DNA of 15,646 nucleotides from Prevotellaceae bacterium (GCA_905371275.1 CAJPLH010000027.1:1-15646); one strand, 5' to 3'. Positions 1 through 7,528 are shown, counted from the stretch's first letter. The notes: generated by a model not told the origin, from the letters alone. Translations and numbers: made by a program.

Positions 1-66
1 GATGAAAAACAACACGTCGTTTGATGAAAAACAACACGTCGTTTGATGAAAAACATCACGTCGTTT
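1..66. repeat. Three tandem 22-bp direct repeats
   Basis: Three head-to-tail copies occupy 1-22, 23-44 and 45-66. Each begins GATGAAAAAC and ends ACGTCGTTT. Copies 1 and 2 are identical; copy 3 differs by one base (T instead of A at position 56). Within each unit lies an imperfect dyad, AAACAAC-AC-GTCGTTT, with one mismatch that becomes a G-U pair if the minus strand is transcribed. There are no spacers between units, so this is a tandem array and not a CRISPR. The window starts exactly at a unit boundary, so the array may continue to the left. Its function is unknown. Confidence 0.9.
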
Positions 67-173
67 AAGAAGGAGCAAGTACTCGCTTACTCAACACGAC
101 CAACAAGGGTACGTGCTACAAGTGCACTCCCTTTCATACAACAAATGTGAAATAGCAGTGGAATATCCCTCTC

Positions 174-187
174 TACGCGCGCGCGTA
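174..187. repeat. Alternating CG perfect palindrome
   Basis: TACGCGCGCGCGTA is a perfect 14-bp palindrome made mainly of alternating C and G, a composition that favours Z-DNA or cruciform structure. It stands out in an AT-rich non-coding stretch. It lies 16 bases outside the left arm of the 23-bp inverted repeat and is preceded by CTCTCT. A related GCGCGAGAGAG sits outside the right arm at 444-454. Confidence 0.8.
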
Positions 188-203
188 TACAGGAGTTTTA
201 TCA

Positions 204-423
204 TTTTTGCTGTCACAAGTGTCACAGGTTACTTCCTATTTTCCTATGTTCCACTACATTACAACCAATCCTTAGATATATTTTAACAGATAAGTGGTTC
301 AAGCACTCAAAATCGGCCTATCACAACAACGAGAAACACACTTTTCGCCCTTTCCTCTTGCTGTTTTCCTCCATCTTTTTCTCCACCTTTTCTCTCCTTA
401 TGTGACACTTGTGACAGCAAAAA
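204..423. repeat. 23-bp perfect inverted repeat flanking a 174-bp core
   Basis: The left arm (204-226, TTTTTGC followed by TGTCACAAGTGTCACA) and the right arm (401-423) are exact reverse complements over 23 bases. They enclose 174 bases (227-400). Each arm contains a direct repeat, TGTCACA-AG-TGTCACA in the left-arm reading. Similarity continues outward with gaps: TTTT tracts lie next to each arm, and CTCTCT(A)CGCGC at 169-180 mirrors GCGCGAGAGAG at 444-454. The spacing from the arms is nearly equal (23 versus 20 bases). I see no flanking target-site duplication and no recombinase or transposase gene in the window. Arm and core sizes fit an invertible segment, a small non-autonomous element or a paired regulatory site; the sequence does not decide between these. 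Confidence 0.85.
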
Positions 424-454
424 AACAAAATTGCTGTTAGGATGCGCGAGAGAG

Positions 455-471
455 TGCGCGTGCTACGCGCA
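455..471. repeat. GC-rich short hairpin
   Basis: TGCGCGT and ACGCGCA form a perfect 7-bp stem around the three-base loop GCT. The hairpin lies immediately outside the outer extension of the right inverted-repeat arm and is followed by another GCGCG (473-477 area). No T-run follows, so it does not look like an intrinsic terminator. Confidence 0.6.
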
Positions 472-970
472 GGCGCGAAGACATCAGCATTTTCTACAGA
501 CTTTTTCGCTTCTCTTTTCCGCCAGGTTTTTCCGAGTGGATTTTTCGAGTTGATTTTCCGCGTGAATTTATCGCTTAGATTTCCTTGGAGCCAGGCGAAA
601 CACACGCCAGAACATCCAATTATGCTACACCGGCATAACAAATCAAATACTTCACACAATAAATTCTTCACTTTTCCGCGATTTTTTCCCTCTTTGGAAC
701 AATTTCGACCCATATACTTATAGGGGGACAAACAACGAAGCAACAGGACAAACATAGGAACACGCCAAACTCAGGAACAGAGAGCGGCTAACGCTGCAAA
801 ATCTTATTCCCGACAAGACGAAGAGAGGGTAACAATGGTAGCGGAGGGATGACACAGACACGCACTACGACACGATATGCCAAGAAAAAGAACGTTTTCG
901 TTAAGCCAAATGAGCAGAACCGAGCTTGTTCTGGTTATGCCATGGCGAGAAAACGAAGGATGGAATCCAA

Positions 971-3900
971 CTACTCAATAGTGCCTTGGGGCACTTCAGC
1001 AATGAGTTGCGCAAAGAGGGGGACGCGATTCAACACATCGGGATTGCCCACCAAAAGCGTTTTTTCTCGGGCACGCGTCAAAGCCACATTGAGTTTGCGA
1101 TCAATCACTTGACCTTGAGCATCTTGAAATTGCGAATCACAAAGGAAACTCAGTTGGGAGGGACGACTCACAGTGAAGCCATAGATGATGGTATTTTTCT
1201 CCGAACCTTGGAAACGCTCCACAGTGTCGATGGTGGCTTTGGCCAAAAGGGGATGAGCTGACTTTTGCAACAAGCAACGCACCATCGCAATTTGGTGACG
1301 ATAGGGCACAATGATACCTAATTCTTTGTCCACGTCAAACTCCCCCTTCTTCTGCATCACTTCTTGGTACGTTTGTTCCGATAGCGTCACAATGAGTTTG
1401 GCTTCATCGTAATTCAGTTTGGCGGAGGGCACTGTACTGATGCCACCAGCAAGAACTTCATCACCTGGTTGCTCCACTCCATCTTCTCCATCCAACAAAT
1501 GAGTAGCTGCAGAGGGATAGCAAGGATAGAAGACCACACGCGGTGAAGCGAGAGTTTCCAACTGATGTTGCAATCCGCAATCGCGCAATTGTCCACCATA
1601 AAATTGTTGATTGGCAAAGGCTGCAACCTCGGGGTGCATTCGTCCTTGTTTGGTGAACTCGTGAATGCAACATTTCGGGACGCTATTGTAAAGACGCTCA
1701 AACAGAGAATTACGACAATCAGTCAGTCCGATAGCGAGCAATTCTTCTTCCTGCACACGGCTATCATTAGCCGTTTGTTGCACAACAGCTGGCAATTGTT
1801 TGTGGTCGCCAATCAAAACGAAGCGGTCAATGGCCAGATGCTCTCCCTCTCCTGCCATCATCAAAGGGAGTAAGTGAGGTTCCAGCAATTGCGAAGCCTC
1901 ATCTACAATGGCAAGCGAGAATCCTTTGCAACAAAGCAATTCAGTCATTCCCGAAAGCGAAGACACAGTGCCTACAATGATGCGCGTGCCGCGAATAAGT
2001 TCATCCACTTGATTGACATCCGGCAATTGATGGACTTTGTTTTCCAACAAAAACTCGTGGAAGGCTGGTTCACAACTGTGTTTGTTTCCCACACGAAGGA
2101 ATTCCACCCCATCTTTCACCAATTTGCTGCAAATTTCATCGACAGCACGATTGGTGTAAGCCGCCAATAAGACATTGGTCTGTGGATGGCTCGCCAATTC
2201 TTCGCGCAAAATCGACATCAATCCAAAAGAGGTTTTTCCTGTGCCGGGAGGACCTACTAAGAGGAAGAAATCGCGCGCTTGTTTAGCCTTGAGCACCATA
2301 GCGTTTCTCTCTACTTCTTGGTGATCTAAGCAGAGTGTTTCTGTGGTATCAACACTGGCTATTTGCGGACAAAGCAAGACATTTCTTCTACGTTTTGCCC
2401 CTGAAAGGAAGGCGAACAAACCTTTGAAAAGCGACGATGAAGCCGAGTCCATAAAGTCCTTCTCGACTGCCCAACTGCGTCCGTGGCGTGTGGCAAATAC
2501 GGCAGTGTTGGTTTGAGGTGCACGGAGTTGAAGAGTGATTTCTTCGGCAGAGAGTTCAAGAATAGTGGCACGAAACACGATGTCCTTGCGCATATCGGGG
2601 ATGCGATGCGATTCGTAGGAATAGAGTACGACAATGTCGCCCACTCTGAAATTGGGAGCAATGACAAAATCTCCTTCCACCTTGGGCAATTGTAAGCACA
2701 ACGATTCTACGGCGCCTTGGGCATTGCGCTGGCATCCGTTTTCCACAGACAAAGATAAGCCTGCAATGATGCCTCCCACTTCTTGTTTTTCTTCAAAAGT
2801 AGCATTCCACGCTGCAGCAAATCCGCTGCATTCGCGTTGCTGATTACCTACCATTCCCAATCTACGTTCTAAAGAGAGGAAACGATGGAAACGATTGAAA
2901 TAGCTTCGCGCTACCTCACTAGCCCTGCGATAGGTACTGATGAAGAGTTCCAACTGGGGACGCTTATATTTCAACCATAGAGATGGGGCTTTGCCGTCGG
3001 TGAAACTGTCTACATCGAAATCTTCTAAATAGTGGCCGATTCCTCCGGTGGAGAATTGCAATTCGCGCGCCACAATTTCATTGCGCACCTCCATCGCTTT
3101 GCGCAAATAAGGCATCATCGTTTCTATGCGCATCAAGCCTTCTGTGGGGGCATATTTAGAATAAAGGAGATAGGCTTGCATATCGTTGAAACGGATGTCG
3201 TGACCAAAGTGAAGGATGGCGCGATAGAGTTGCAACTGAATGATATGTTCCAATTGTGCACTATGATTCCACTCATCGCACTTACCACTCTTTTGTTCGA
3301 CCACCGTGGTGAAATCGAGACTCAACAAGTCTAGACGACCTTGCAGACCTAACAATTCGCAAAAGAAAGTGGGTTCGAGCAAGATGTCGGAAGTGGCATC
3401 GAGATGCAAATCGTTGTGCAACTGATGCTGCACCATCTGACGCAGGTTTCTCTGCTGTATCTGAGCATTTTTGTGGAATTCTCGTCTAACACTTTCACTT
3501 TCAAAATCGCTACAAGTGTAGCATTGTACAGCATTTTGAGTGAAAAAACTGCGGATAGAATCGACATAAGCATATTGGTGGCCGTGCAATTCTTCATCCA
3601 ACATCTGTCCTGCGAAGTTTCCCAACAAGATATTGGCGTTGACGAACGAGGGTTGCAGGCGATTGACCACCTCATACTGCGCACTCGCTCCACAAGCCAC
3701 GAAACACTTGGCAATGGTGGTGACAGGAATCAGGAAATCGGGTTCTAACACAATGAATGTGGGTTCGAAAGCCTCTTCCACCCATTTCACCTCCACTAGA
3801 TTGAGGTTGGTGTTGGGCGCAATCAGTGGGAGCAAAGCGGAGAAATCGCAATTATTGTCTACCAGACTCTTGAGTCGGACTTTCTGCTCGTAACCTTCGT

Positions 3901-4378
3901 TGATGCAATAGACCAACAGATGGTCTTTATGTTTCTCCAACACCACCACACGGAAATTACCTAGAAATCTGCCCTTACTGCGTTTTACTTCAGGGAGGAG
4001 TTGTGGCAGTCGCTCTTTGAGTGTTTCGGGAATAGCTTCTTCCTTGCGCCACGCAATGAAGCGCGCGAAGCGCAACATATCATAAGGAAAGTCGGCACGC
4101 AACACCGCTTCATCGGTGATGGACAACTGCTCCATTCGCACGCGGTAATCATTGAGTCCGATGTAAATGAGATCGTCAGAGGACTTCCTATTCTCAAAAA
4201 GATGGTGCAGTTTGGCAAAACTACCCGACAGATAGACACCGGCATCACTGGTTTCTTCCTTCAGAAATTCTTGAAACAACAAATAGGCATTGCGACAACG
4301 CTCACGAATGGGTAAATTGACGTGAAGGAGTTGTTTCAAAATCTCTTGATAGTAGTATGAAGCTGCAATTTGAGTCAT
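971..4378 (-). CDS. Dna2-like RecB-family nuclease / SF1 helicase fusion
   Basis: A protein of 1135 residues that combines a PD-(D/E)XK nuclease with an SF1B (Upf1/Dna2-type) helicase. The nuclease core shows GRLD (D350), EQK (E361, K363) and the RecB-type QLQLY box (Q381-Y385). The helicase follows, with Walker A GPPGTGKT (709-716), DEAS (826-829), GDHKQLP (857-863), GRMHPEVAAF (912-921), FQGSEK (1056-1061) and ALTRAREK (1099-1106). Residues 1-260 are not recognised. Proteins of this build process 5' flaps or resected ends in replication and repair; that role is inferred from the family. A CYTC pair (286-289) precedes the nuclease, but I do not see the CxxCxxxxxC set expected downstream in Dna2 or Cas4, so a canonical Fe-S cluster is doubtful. 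It is the last gene of the leftward recF block, 58 bases after DUF721. The start is the first ATG of the frame. Confidence 0.9.
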   Translation of the reverse strand: MTQIAASYYYQEILKQLLHVNLPIRERCRNAYLLFQEFLKEETSDAGVYLSGSFAKLHHLFENRKSSDDLIYIGLNDYRVRMEQLSITDEAVLRADFPYDMLRFARFIAWRKEEAIPETLKERLPQLLPEVKRSKGRFLGNFRVVVLEKHKDHLLVYCINEGYEQKVRLKSLVDNNCDFSALLPLIAPNTNLNLVEVKWVEEAFEPTFIVLEPDFLIPVTTIAKCFVACGASAQYEVVNRLQPSFVNANILLGNFAGQMLDEELHGHQYAYVDSIRSFFTQNAVQCYTCSDFESESVRREFHKNAQIQQRNLRQMVQHQLHNDLHLDATSDILLEPTFFCELLGLQGRLDLLSLDFTTVVEQKSGKCDEWNHSAQLEHIIQLQLYRAILHFGHDIRFNDMQAYLLYSKYAPTEGLMRIETMMPYLRKAMEVRNEIVARELQFSTGGIGHYLEDFDVDSFTDGKAPSLWLKYKRPQLELFISTYRRASEVARSYFNRFHRFLSLERRLGMVGNQQRECSGFAAAWNATFEEKQEVGGIIAGLSLSVENGCQRNAQGAVESLCLQLPKVEGDFVIAPNFRVGDIVVLYSYESHRIPDMRKDIVFRATILELSAEEITLQLRAPQTNTAVFATRHGRSWAVEKDFMDSASSSLFKGLFAFLSGAKRRRNVLLCPQIASVDTTETLCLDHQEVERNAMVLKAKQARDFFLLVGPPGTGKTSFGLMSILREELASHPQTNVLLAAYTNRAVDEICSKLVKDGVEFLRVGNKHSCEPAFHEFLLENKVHQLPDVNQVDELIRGTRIIVGTVSSLSGMTELLCCKGFSLAIVDEASQLLEPHLLPLMMAGEGEHLAIDRFVLIGDHKQLPAVVQQTANDSRVQEEELLAIGLTDCRNSLFERLYNSVPKCCIHEFTKQGRMHPEVAAFANQQFYGGQLRDCGLQHQLETLASPRVVFYPCYPSAATHLLDGEDGVEQPGDEVLAGGISTVPSAKLNYDEAKLIVTLSEQTYQEVMQKKGEFDVDKELGIIVPYRHQIAMVRCLLQKSAHPLLAKATIDTVERFQGSEKNTIIYGFTVSRPSQLSFLCDSQFQDAQGQVIDRKLNVALTRAREKTLLVGNPDVLNRVPLFAQLIAEVPQGTIE

Positions 4379-4436
4379 TAGGAAAAGGCTTGAGAAGGGA
4401 AATGCGATGCGTCAGTGCGAACAAAGAAAGGGGAAA

Positions 4437-4727
4437 CTAGAGGAATTTGATATCATAAATGATGATGCTTTCCACTGCAGCATTGAGCTGTTGCACCAAT
4501 TGTGCGCGCATCATAGAAAGTTGTGTGCGCAGGGCAGGAATTTCGACACGCACCCACAAAGTTTGGTTGCGCACTTCCAAGGCTTGCGTGGCGGTGGCAA
4601 TAGTTTCATCAACCACAGTTGGCCAGGCTTGCACCAATTTATATTGTAGATAAGATGTTCCAAGGCCGCTATCGTGGAGGAATTTTTGTAAGATATTGTC
4701 GGCTCTTTCAGTGTTTCTTCTTTCCAT
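4437..4727 (-). CDS. DUF721 (DciA-like) protein
   Basis: A small protein of 96 residues starting MERRNTERADNIL. It matches the DUF721 pattern: an N-terminal helix, LVQAWPTVV (31-39), then a strand-rich stretch with LWVRVEIPALRTQL (57-70). The family includes DciA, the loader of the replicative helicase in many bacteria without DnaC, and DUF721 genes often lie beside recF or dnaN. I infer a role in replication but cannot show helicase loading from sequence. The gene begins 16 bases after the recF stop, so the two are very probably cotranscribed. The frame is open upstream to 4826, but that part overlaps recF and encodes no family-like sequence, so I chose the internal ATG at 4727. Confidence 0.85.
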   Translation of the reverse strand: MERRNTERADNILQKFLHDSGLGTSYLQYKLVQAWPTVVDETIATATQALEVRNQTLWVRVEIPALRTQLSMMRAQLVQQLNAAVESIIIYDIKFL

Positions 4728-4743
4728 AGAATGCAATACGATG

Positions 4744-5907
4744 TTATGTATTAGGCGCCTTATCTTCGGCCGCGGATAAGTCGGAAAGGTGATGTGCGCT
4801 ATGGTCTTCCAACAACTCCACCTCACCGCCTTTTACCTCAAAAAGTTTATAGTCGCGTTGCGTGGCTGCTAAGATGCTGTCGAGGTGTTCGCGATTGGTG
4901 TCGGTGATGAAAATTTGTTCAAAGTCATCGCCGCTCACATAGTCCACAATACACGCTACGCGGCCTGCATCTAATTTGTCGAAGATGTCATCGAGCAAGA
5001 GTATGGGCGTGCGGTGTTCTCCCACAGATTTGAGATAAAGAAACTGTGCCAACTTCATCGCAATGAAGAAAGTTTTGGTTTGTCCTTGGGAAGCCTCTCT
5101 GCGCACTTGGTGATTGTTCATCAGCAACTCCAAATTATCTCTGTGAGGTCCGAGGAGGGTATAACCCACAACGCGTTCTTTGGCACGTTCACGCTCAAAG
5201 AGTGGGCGCAATTCCCCACGTTGACTATGAGATTCGTAGCGGATGTTGACCATTTCGGGAGCTTCATTGCAAAAACGCGCATACATTTCTTGAAAAATGG
5301 GCACAAAATCGCGGACAAAATTCTTTCGCTCACCATAAAGCAAAGCGGCATCTTCTGACATCATCTCCTCCAACACCCCAAACAATTGTTCATCGGGTGC
5401 ATCTTGTTTCAACAAAGCATTGCGCTGTTGCAAACATTTGTTGTAGCGCATTAAAGCCTCGAGATAGGCTGGCGATACCTGAGAAAGCACAACATCCATA
5501 AAGCGACGACGCTCTTCACTTCCTCCCGAAACCAACTGTTCATCGGCCGGAGAGAGCATCACCAACGGAATCACGCCAACGTGTTCGCTAAGTCGCTTAT
5601 ACACCTTGTCGTTGCGACTCAAACGTTTGCGCTGTCCTCGTTTTATGCCACAAGATATCATTTCTTCTTCACCGAGAGCACTGCGATATTTACCTTGGAG
5701 CATCAAGAAATCGGTTTCGTGACGAATGCACTCAGCATCGGTGAGCGCAGTGGCACTTTTGCCTAACGACAAGAAATAGATGGCATCGAGCACATTTGTT
5801 TTTCCTTGTCCATTGGCACCGATGAGACAATTCACATTGGGCGACAACGCAAGTTGCGCTTGCTCTATGTTCTTATAATTGAGAAGAGAAAGTTGCTCTA
5901 AGATCAT
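4744..5907 (-). CDS. recF: DNA replication and repair protein RecF
   Basis: An SMC/ABC-type ATPase of 387 residues, close to the usual RecF length plus a short C-terminal tail. It binds single-strand gaps and helps RecO and RecR load RecA. Visible motifs are Walker A GANGQGKT (30-37), the RecF stretch LVSGGSEERRRFMD (125-138), LLGPHRDNLEL (251-261), the signature loop SQGQTKTF (273-280), and Walker B with D-loop LLLDDIFDKLD (303-313). The start ATG at 5907 gives MILEQLSLLNYKNI, the expected RecF N terminus. The tail after about residue 360 is acidic and histidine-containing (HSAHHLSDL) and is probably not conserved. The gene heads a leftward unit with DUF721 and the nuclease-helicase. A TATCTTTG box lies 41 bases upstream of the start. 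Confidence 0.97.
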   Translation of the reverse strand: MILEQLSLLNYKNIEQAQLALSPNVNCLIGANGQGKTNVLDAIYFLSLGKSATALTDAECIRHETDFLMLQGKYRSALGEEEMISCGIKRGQRKRLSRNDKVYKRLSEHVGVIPLVMLSPADEQLVSGGSEERRRFMDVVLSQVSPAYLEALMRYNKCLQQRNALLKQDAPDEQLFGVLEEMMSEDAALLYGERKNFVRDFVPIFQEMYARFCNEAPEMVNIRYESHSQRGELRPLFERERAKERVVGYTLLGPHRDNLELLMNNHQVRREASQGQTKTFFIAMKLAQFLYLKSVGEHRTPILLLDDIFDKLDAGRVACIVDYVSGDDFEQIFITDTNREHLDSILAATQRDYKLFEVKGGEVELLEDHSAHHLSDLSAAEDKAPNT

Positions 5908-5947
5908 ATTGAAAGTTAGAAACGTGGTGTAAGAAAGAATTTGTGTA

Positions 5948-5955
5948 CAAAGATA
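5948..5955 (-). promoter_or_regulatory. Predicted -7 box for the recF operon
   Basis: On the minus strand this reads TATCTTTG, an exact match to the Bacteroidota -7 consensus TAnnTTTG. It lies 41 bases upstream of the recF ATG. I find no good TTTG at the -33 position, so the call rests on the -7 box and its placement between divergent genes. Confidence 0.6.
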
Positions 5956-6006
5956 CGAAGAAATCTCACTATTTTTTGAGGGAAGAACTAAAAAAACTAC
6001 GTTTTA

Positions 6007-6038
6007 TTTCGCTACTCGCTTACTATTTAGTATTTTTG
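6007..6038 (+). promoter_or_regulatory. Predicted promoter of the TPR-ribH unit
   Basis: TTTCG (6007-6011), 19 bases, then TATTTTTG (6031-6038), which matches the Bacteroidota -7 box TAnnTTTG. The same TTTCG-19-TAnnTTTG layout precedes tRNA-Pro in this window. Transcription should start near 6045, leaving a leader of about 60 bases before the ATG at 6109. It diverges from the recF promoter. Confidence 0.65.
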
Positions 6039-6108
6039 CAGGCAAATCGCGCGCGCTTCCCAAAGAGGTGTGTGCCAATACTCAAGCAAAATAAACATAC
6101 ACATACTT

Positions 6109-6804
6109 ATGAGTCAAGTAAAAAAATCGCTGGATGTAAACGAAACGCTCGTTAGCACTGAAGCATTCCTCATCAAGAACAAACAAAAGCTCGTTATCGC
6201 TTTGGTGGCTGTTGCCGTTGTGCTTGTTGCATTCTTTGGTGGTCGCTATTATCTCAACGGCCAAAACGAAGAAGGACAAGCTGCTATCGCTTTGGGTCAA
6301 ACCTATGTGCAACAAGGTGATTGGAAAACTGCAGTAGAAGGCGATGGTGCTCAATTCAAAGGCTATAAGAAACTCGCTGAAACCTATTCTTGGACAGATG
6401 CTGGCAACATTGCTCATATGTATGCTGGTCTTGCCTATTTCAACTTGGGCGACTACAAGAAGGCTATCGAACAACTTGAAAGCTTTTCTCCCAAAGGCGA
6501 TGAAACAGTTTCGGCTAATGCTCTCGCTGCTTTGGGTAACGCTTATGTTGCCGACAAACAATTTGACAATGGTGTGAAGTATTTGAAGAAGGCTGCCGAC
6601 AAAGCTGACAACGAAGCTCTTTCTCCTGAATATCTCATCCAAGCTGGTCTTGTTCTCGAAAATCAAGGCAAAAAGGCTGAAGCCAACGAACTCTACGAAC
6701 GTGTGAAGAAGGACTACCCACAAAGCCGCTATTCACAATCTGTTCCCCAAAATGGCGTAGCCACTAGCCCTGAAATCGACAAATACATCGAACGCACTAA
6801 ATAA
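6109..6804 (+). CDS. Membrane-anchored TPR protein (YfgM-like)
   Basis: A protein of 231 residues. A short cytoplasmic N terminus (1-27) is followed by one hydrophobic segment (about 28-45, LVIALVAVAVVLVAFFGG) and then a soluble region of TPR-like helices. Visible repeats include HMYAGLAYFNLGDYKKAIEQL (about 103-123), ALAALGNAYVADKQFDNGVKYL (138-159) and a third ending EANELYERVKKDYPQSRY (191-208). This layout fits YfgM-type proteins, which assist assembly of exported proteins; the exact role here is unknown. The ATG at 6109 was preferred to an upstream in-frame start at 6070, because the upstream codons show no coding character and lie in the leader. ribH follows 174 bases later with no visible promoter of its own, so the two may share a transcript. 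Confidence 0.85.
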   Translation: MSQVKKSLDVNETLVSTEAFLIKNKQKLVIALVAVAVVLVAFFGGRYYLNGQNEEGQAAIALGQTYVQQGDWKTAVEGDGAQFKGYKKLAETYSWTDAGNIAHMYAGLAYFNLGDYKKAIEQLESFSPKGDETVSANALAALGNAYVADKQFDNGVKYLKKAADKADNEALSPEYLIQAGLVLENQGKKAEANELYERVKKDYPQSRYSQSVPQNGVATSPEIDKYIERTK

Positions 6805-6872
6805 AATGGTTCATCCGTCGCACATATATTATATAGGTATCTAATGATGTGCGGAATGTTTACCTTATAAAT

Positions 6873-6930
6873 GTAATGAGGAATTAGGAACAAGGAGCAA
6901 TTCGCCTCTGATCTCCTAACTCCTCATTAC
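6873..6930 (+). repeat. 17-bp imperfect inverted repeat upstream of ribH
   Basis: GTAATGAGGAATTAGGA (6873-6889) pairs with TCCTAACTCCTCATTAC (6914-6930) in 16 of 17 positions, with a 24-base loop. It lies between the TPR gene and ribH. No T-run follows, so it is a poor intrinsic terminator. It could be an mRNA-stabilising hairpin or a dispersed intergenic repeat. A shorter dyad, CGCACAT / ATGTGCG, lies just upstream at 6819-6825 / 6847-6853. The conserved FMN riboswitch core is not visible. Confidence 0.75.
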
Positions 6931-6978
6931 GCATAACAAGCATATTCTCTCCTCGACGGAGATATTTCTACCCCCATT

Positions 6979-7461
6979 ATGTCCTCTTTCAATTTTCTTC
7001 AACACAATGCAGACAACGTTCCTGACGCCTCTATGATGCGTTTTGGCATTGTGGTCACCGAATGGAATTCACACATCACCGAACAGATGCTCAAGAGTGC
7101 AATTGCAACACTCACCGAATACGGTGCGACAGAAACGAGTATCACTGTTCGCTACGTGCCTGGCGCATTTGAATTGGTGTATGGCTGCGCACAGTTGGCC
7201 GAGCACGGTTATGTGGACGCCATCATTGCTCTAGGTTGTGTGATCAAAGGCGACACTCCTCACTTTGAATACATCTGTCAAGGCACTACTGCTGGACTAG
7301 TGCAGCTCAATGCTACGGGAAAAATCCCTATGATCAATGGTGTGCTCACTGTGAACAACGAACAACAAGCTGAAGAACGTGCTGGCGCACAAATGGACAA
7401 AGGTCGCGAATTTGCCATCACTGCCATTAAGATGGTAGACTACGTGAAGTCTTTTGAATAG
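6979..7461 (+). CDS. ribH: 6,7-dimethyl-8-ribityllumazine synthase
   Basis: A protein of 160 residues, normal for the family. It condenses 5-amino-6-ribitylamino-uracil with 3,4-dihydroxy-2-butanone 4-phosphate, the penultimate step of riboflavin synthesis; the cytosolic enzyme usually forms pentamers or larger shells. Visible motifs are the substrate-binding TEWN (27-30), VPGAFELV (60-67), the phosphate-binding and catalytic stretch ALGCVIKGDTPHFEY (84-98, with H95 as the expected catalytic histidine), and PMINGVLTVNNEQQAEERAG (117-136). The N terminus is a little longer than in many homologues. No other riboflavin genes are nearby, so the pathway is dispersed in this genome. A strong terminator follows at 7529. 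Confidence 0.97.
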   Translation: MSSFNFLQHNADNVPDASMMRFGIVVTEWNSHITEQMLKSAIATLTEYGATETSITVRYVPGAFELVYGCAQLAEHGYVDAIIALGCVIKGDTPHFEYICQGTTAGLVQLNATGKIPMINGVLTVNNEQQAEERAGAQMDKGREFAITAIKMVDYVKSFE

Positions 7462-7528
7462 TTTCACAGAGAAGAAGTCTTCACTCCCCTCTTCTTTCAT
7501 TAGGACGAGTGGAGAACAGCAATAAATC

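Larger units (their letters stand above)
67..970. other. Long region without a convincing gene
   Basis: About 900 bases lie between the tandem repeats and the 3' end of the leftward nuclease-helicase. Open frames exist on both strands, for example minus 321-755, but their translations are rich in Lys, Arg, Cys and Ser, show no family resemblance, and cross the inverted repeat and low-complexity tracts, so I do not call them. The region holds the inverted repeat and GC-alternating palindromes listed separately. It also has a polypyrimidine tract at about 345-400 (purine-rich on the minus strand). Near 889-905, a 4-bp AACG/CGTT hairpin followed on the minus strand by a T-rich run is at best a weak terminator for the leftward operon. 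Bases 700-880 show nothing I can interpret. Confidence 0.6.

Noticed and set aside
1..66. CRISPR array
   Set aside because: The repeats are directly joined with no spacers, and no cas genes are present; the Cas4-like fold in the nuclease-helicase belongs to a Dna2-type enzyme.
442..723. Open frame of 93 codons on the plus strand
   Set aside because: It overlaps the GC palindromes and the minus frame, its translation is low-quality and Phe/Arg-rich, and no family is recognisable.
321..755. Open frame of 144 codons on the minus strand
   Set aside because: It runs through one arm of the inverted repeat and the purine-rich tract, has a skewed Lys/Arg/Cys composition and resembles no family; there is no promoter or ribosome site.
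4728..4826. N-terminal extension of the DUF721 protein
   Set aside because: It overlaps the end of recF and has no family-like sequence; the ATG at 4727 gives the normal short form.
6805..6978. FMN riboswitch upstream of ribH
   Set aside because: The conserved FMN-aptamer core words are not visible, and the gap is explained better by two simple stem-loops.
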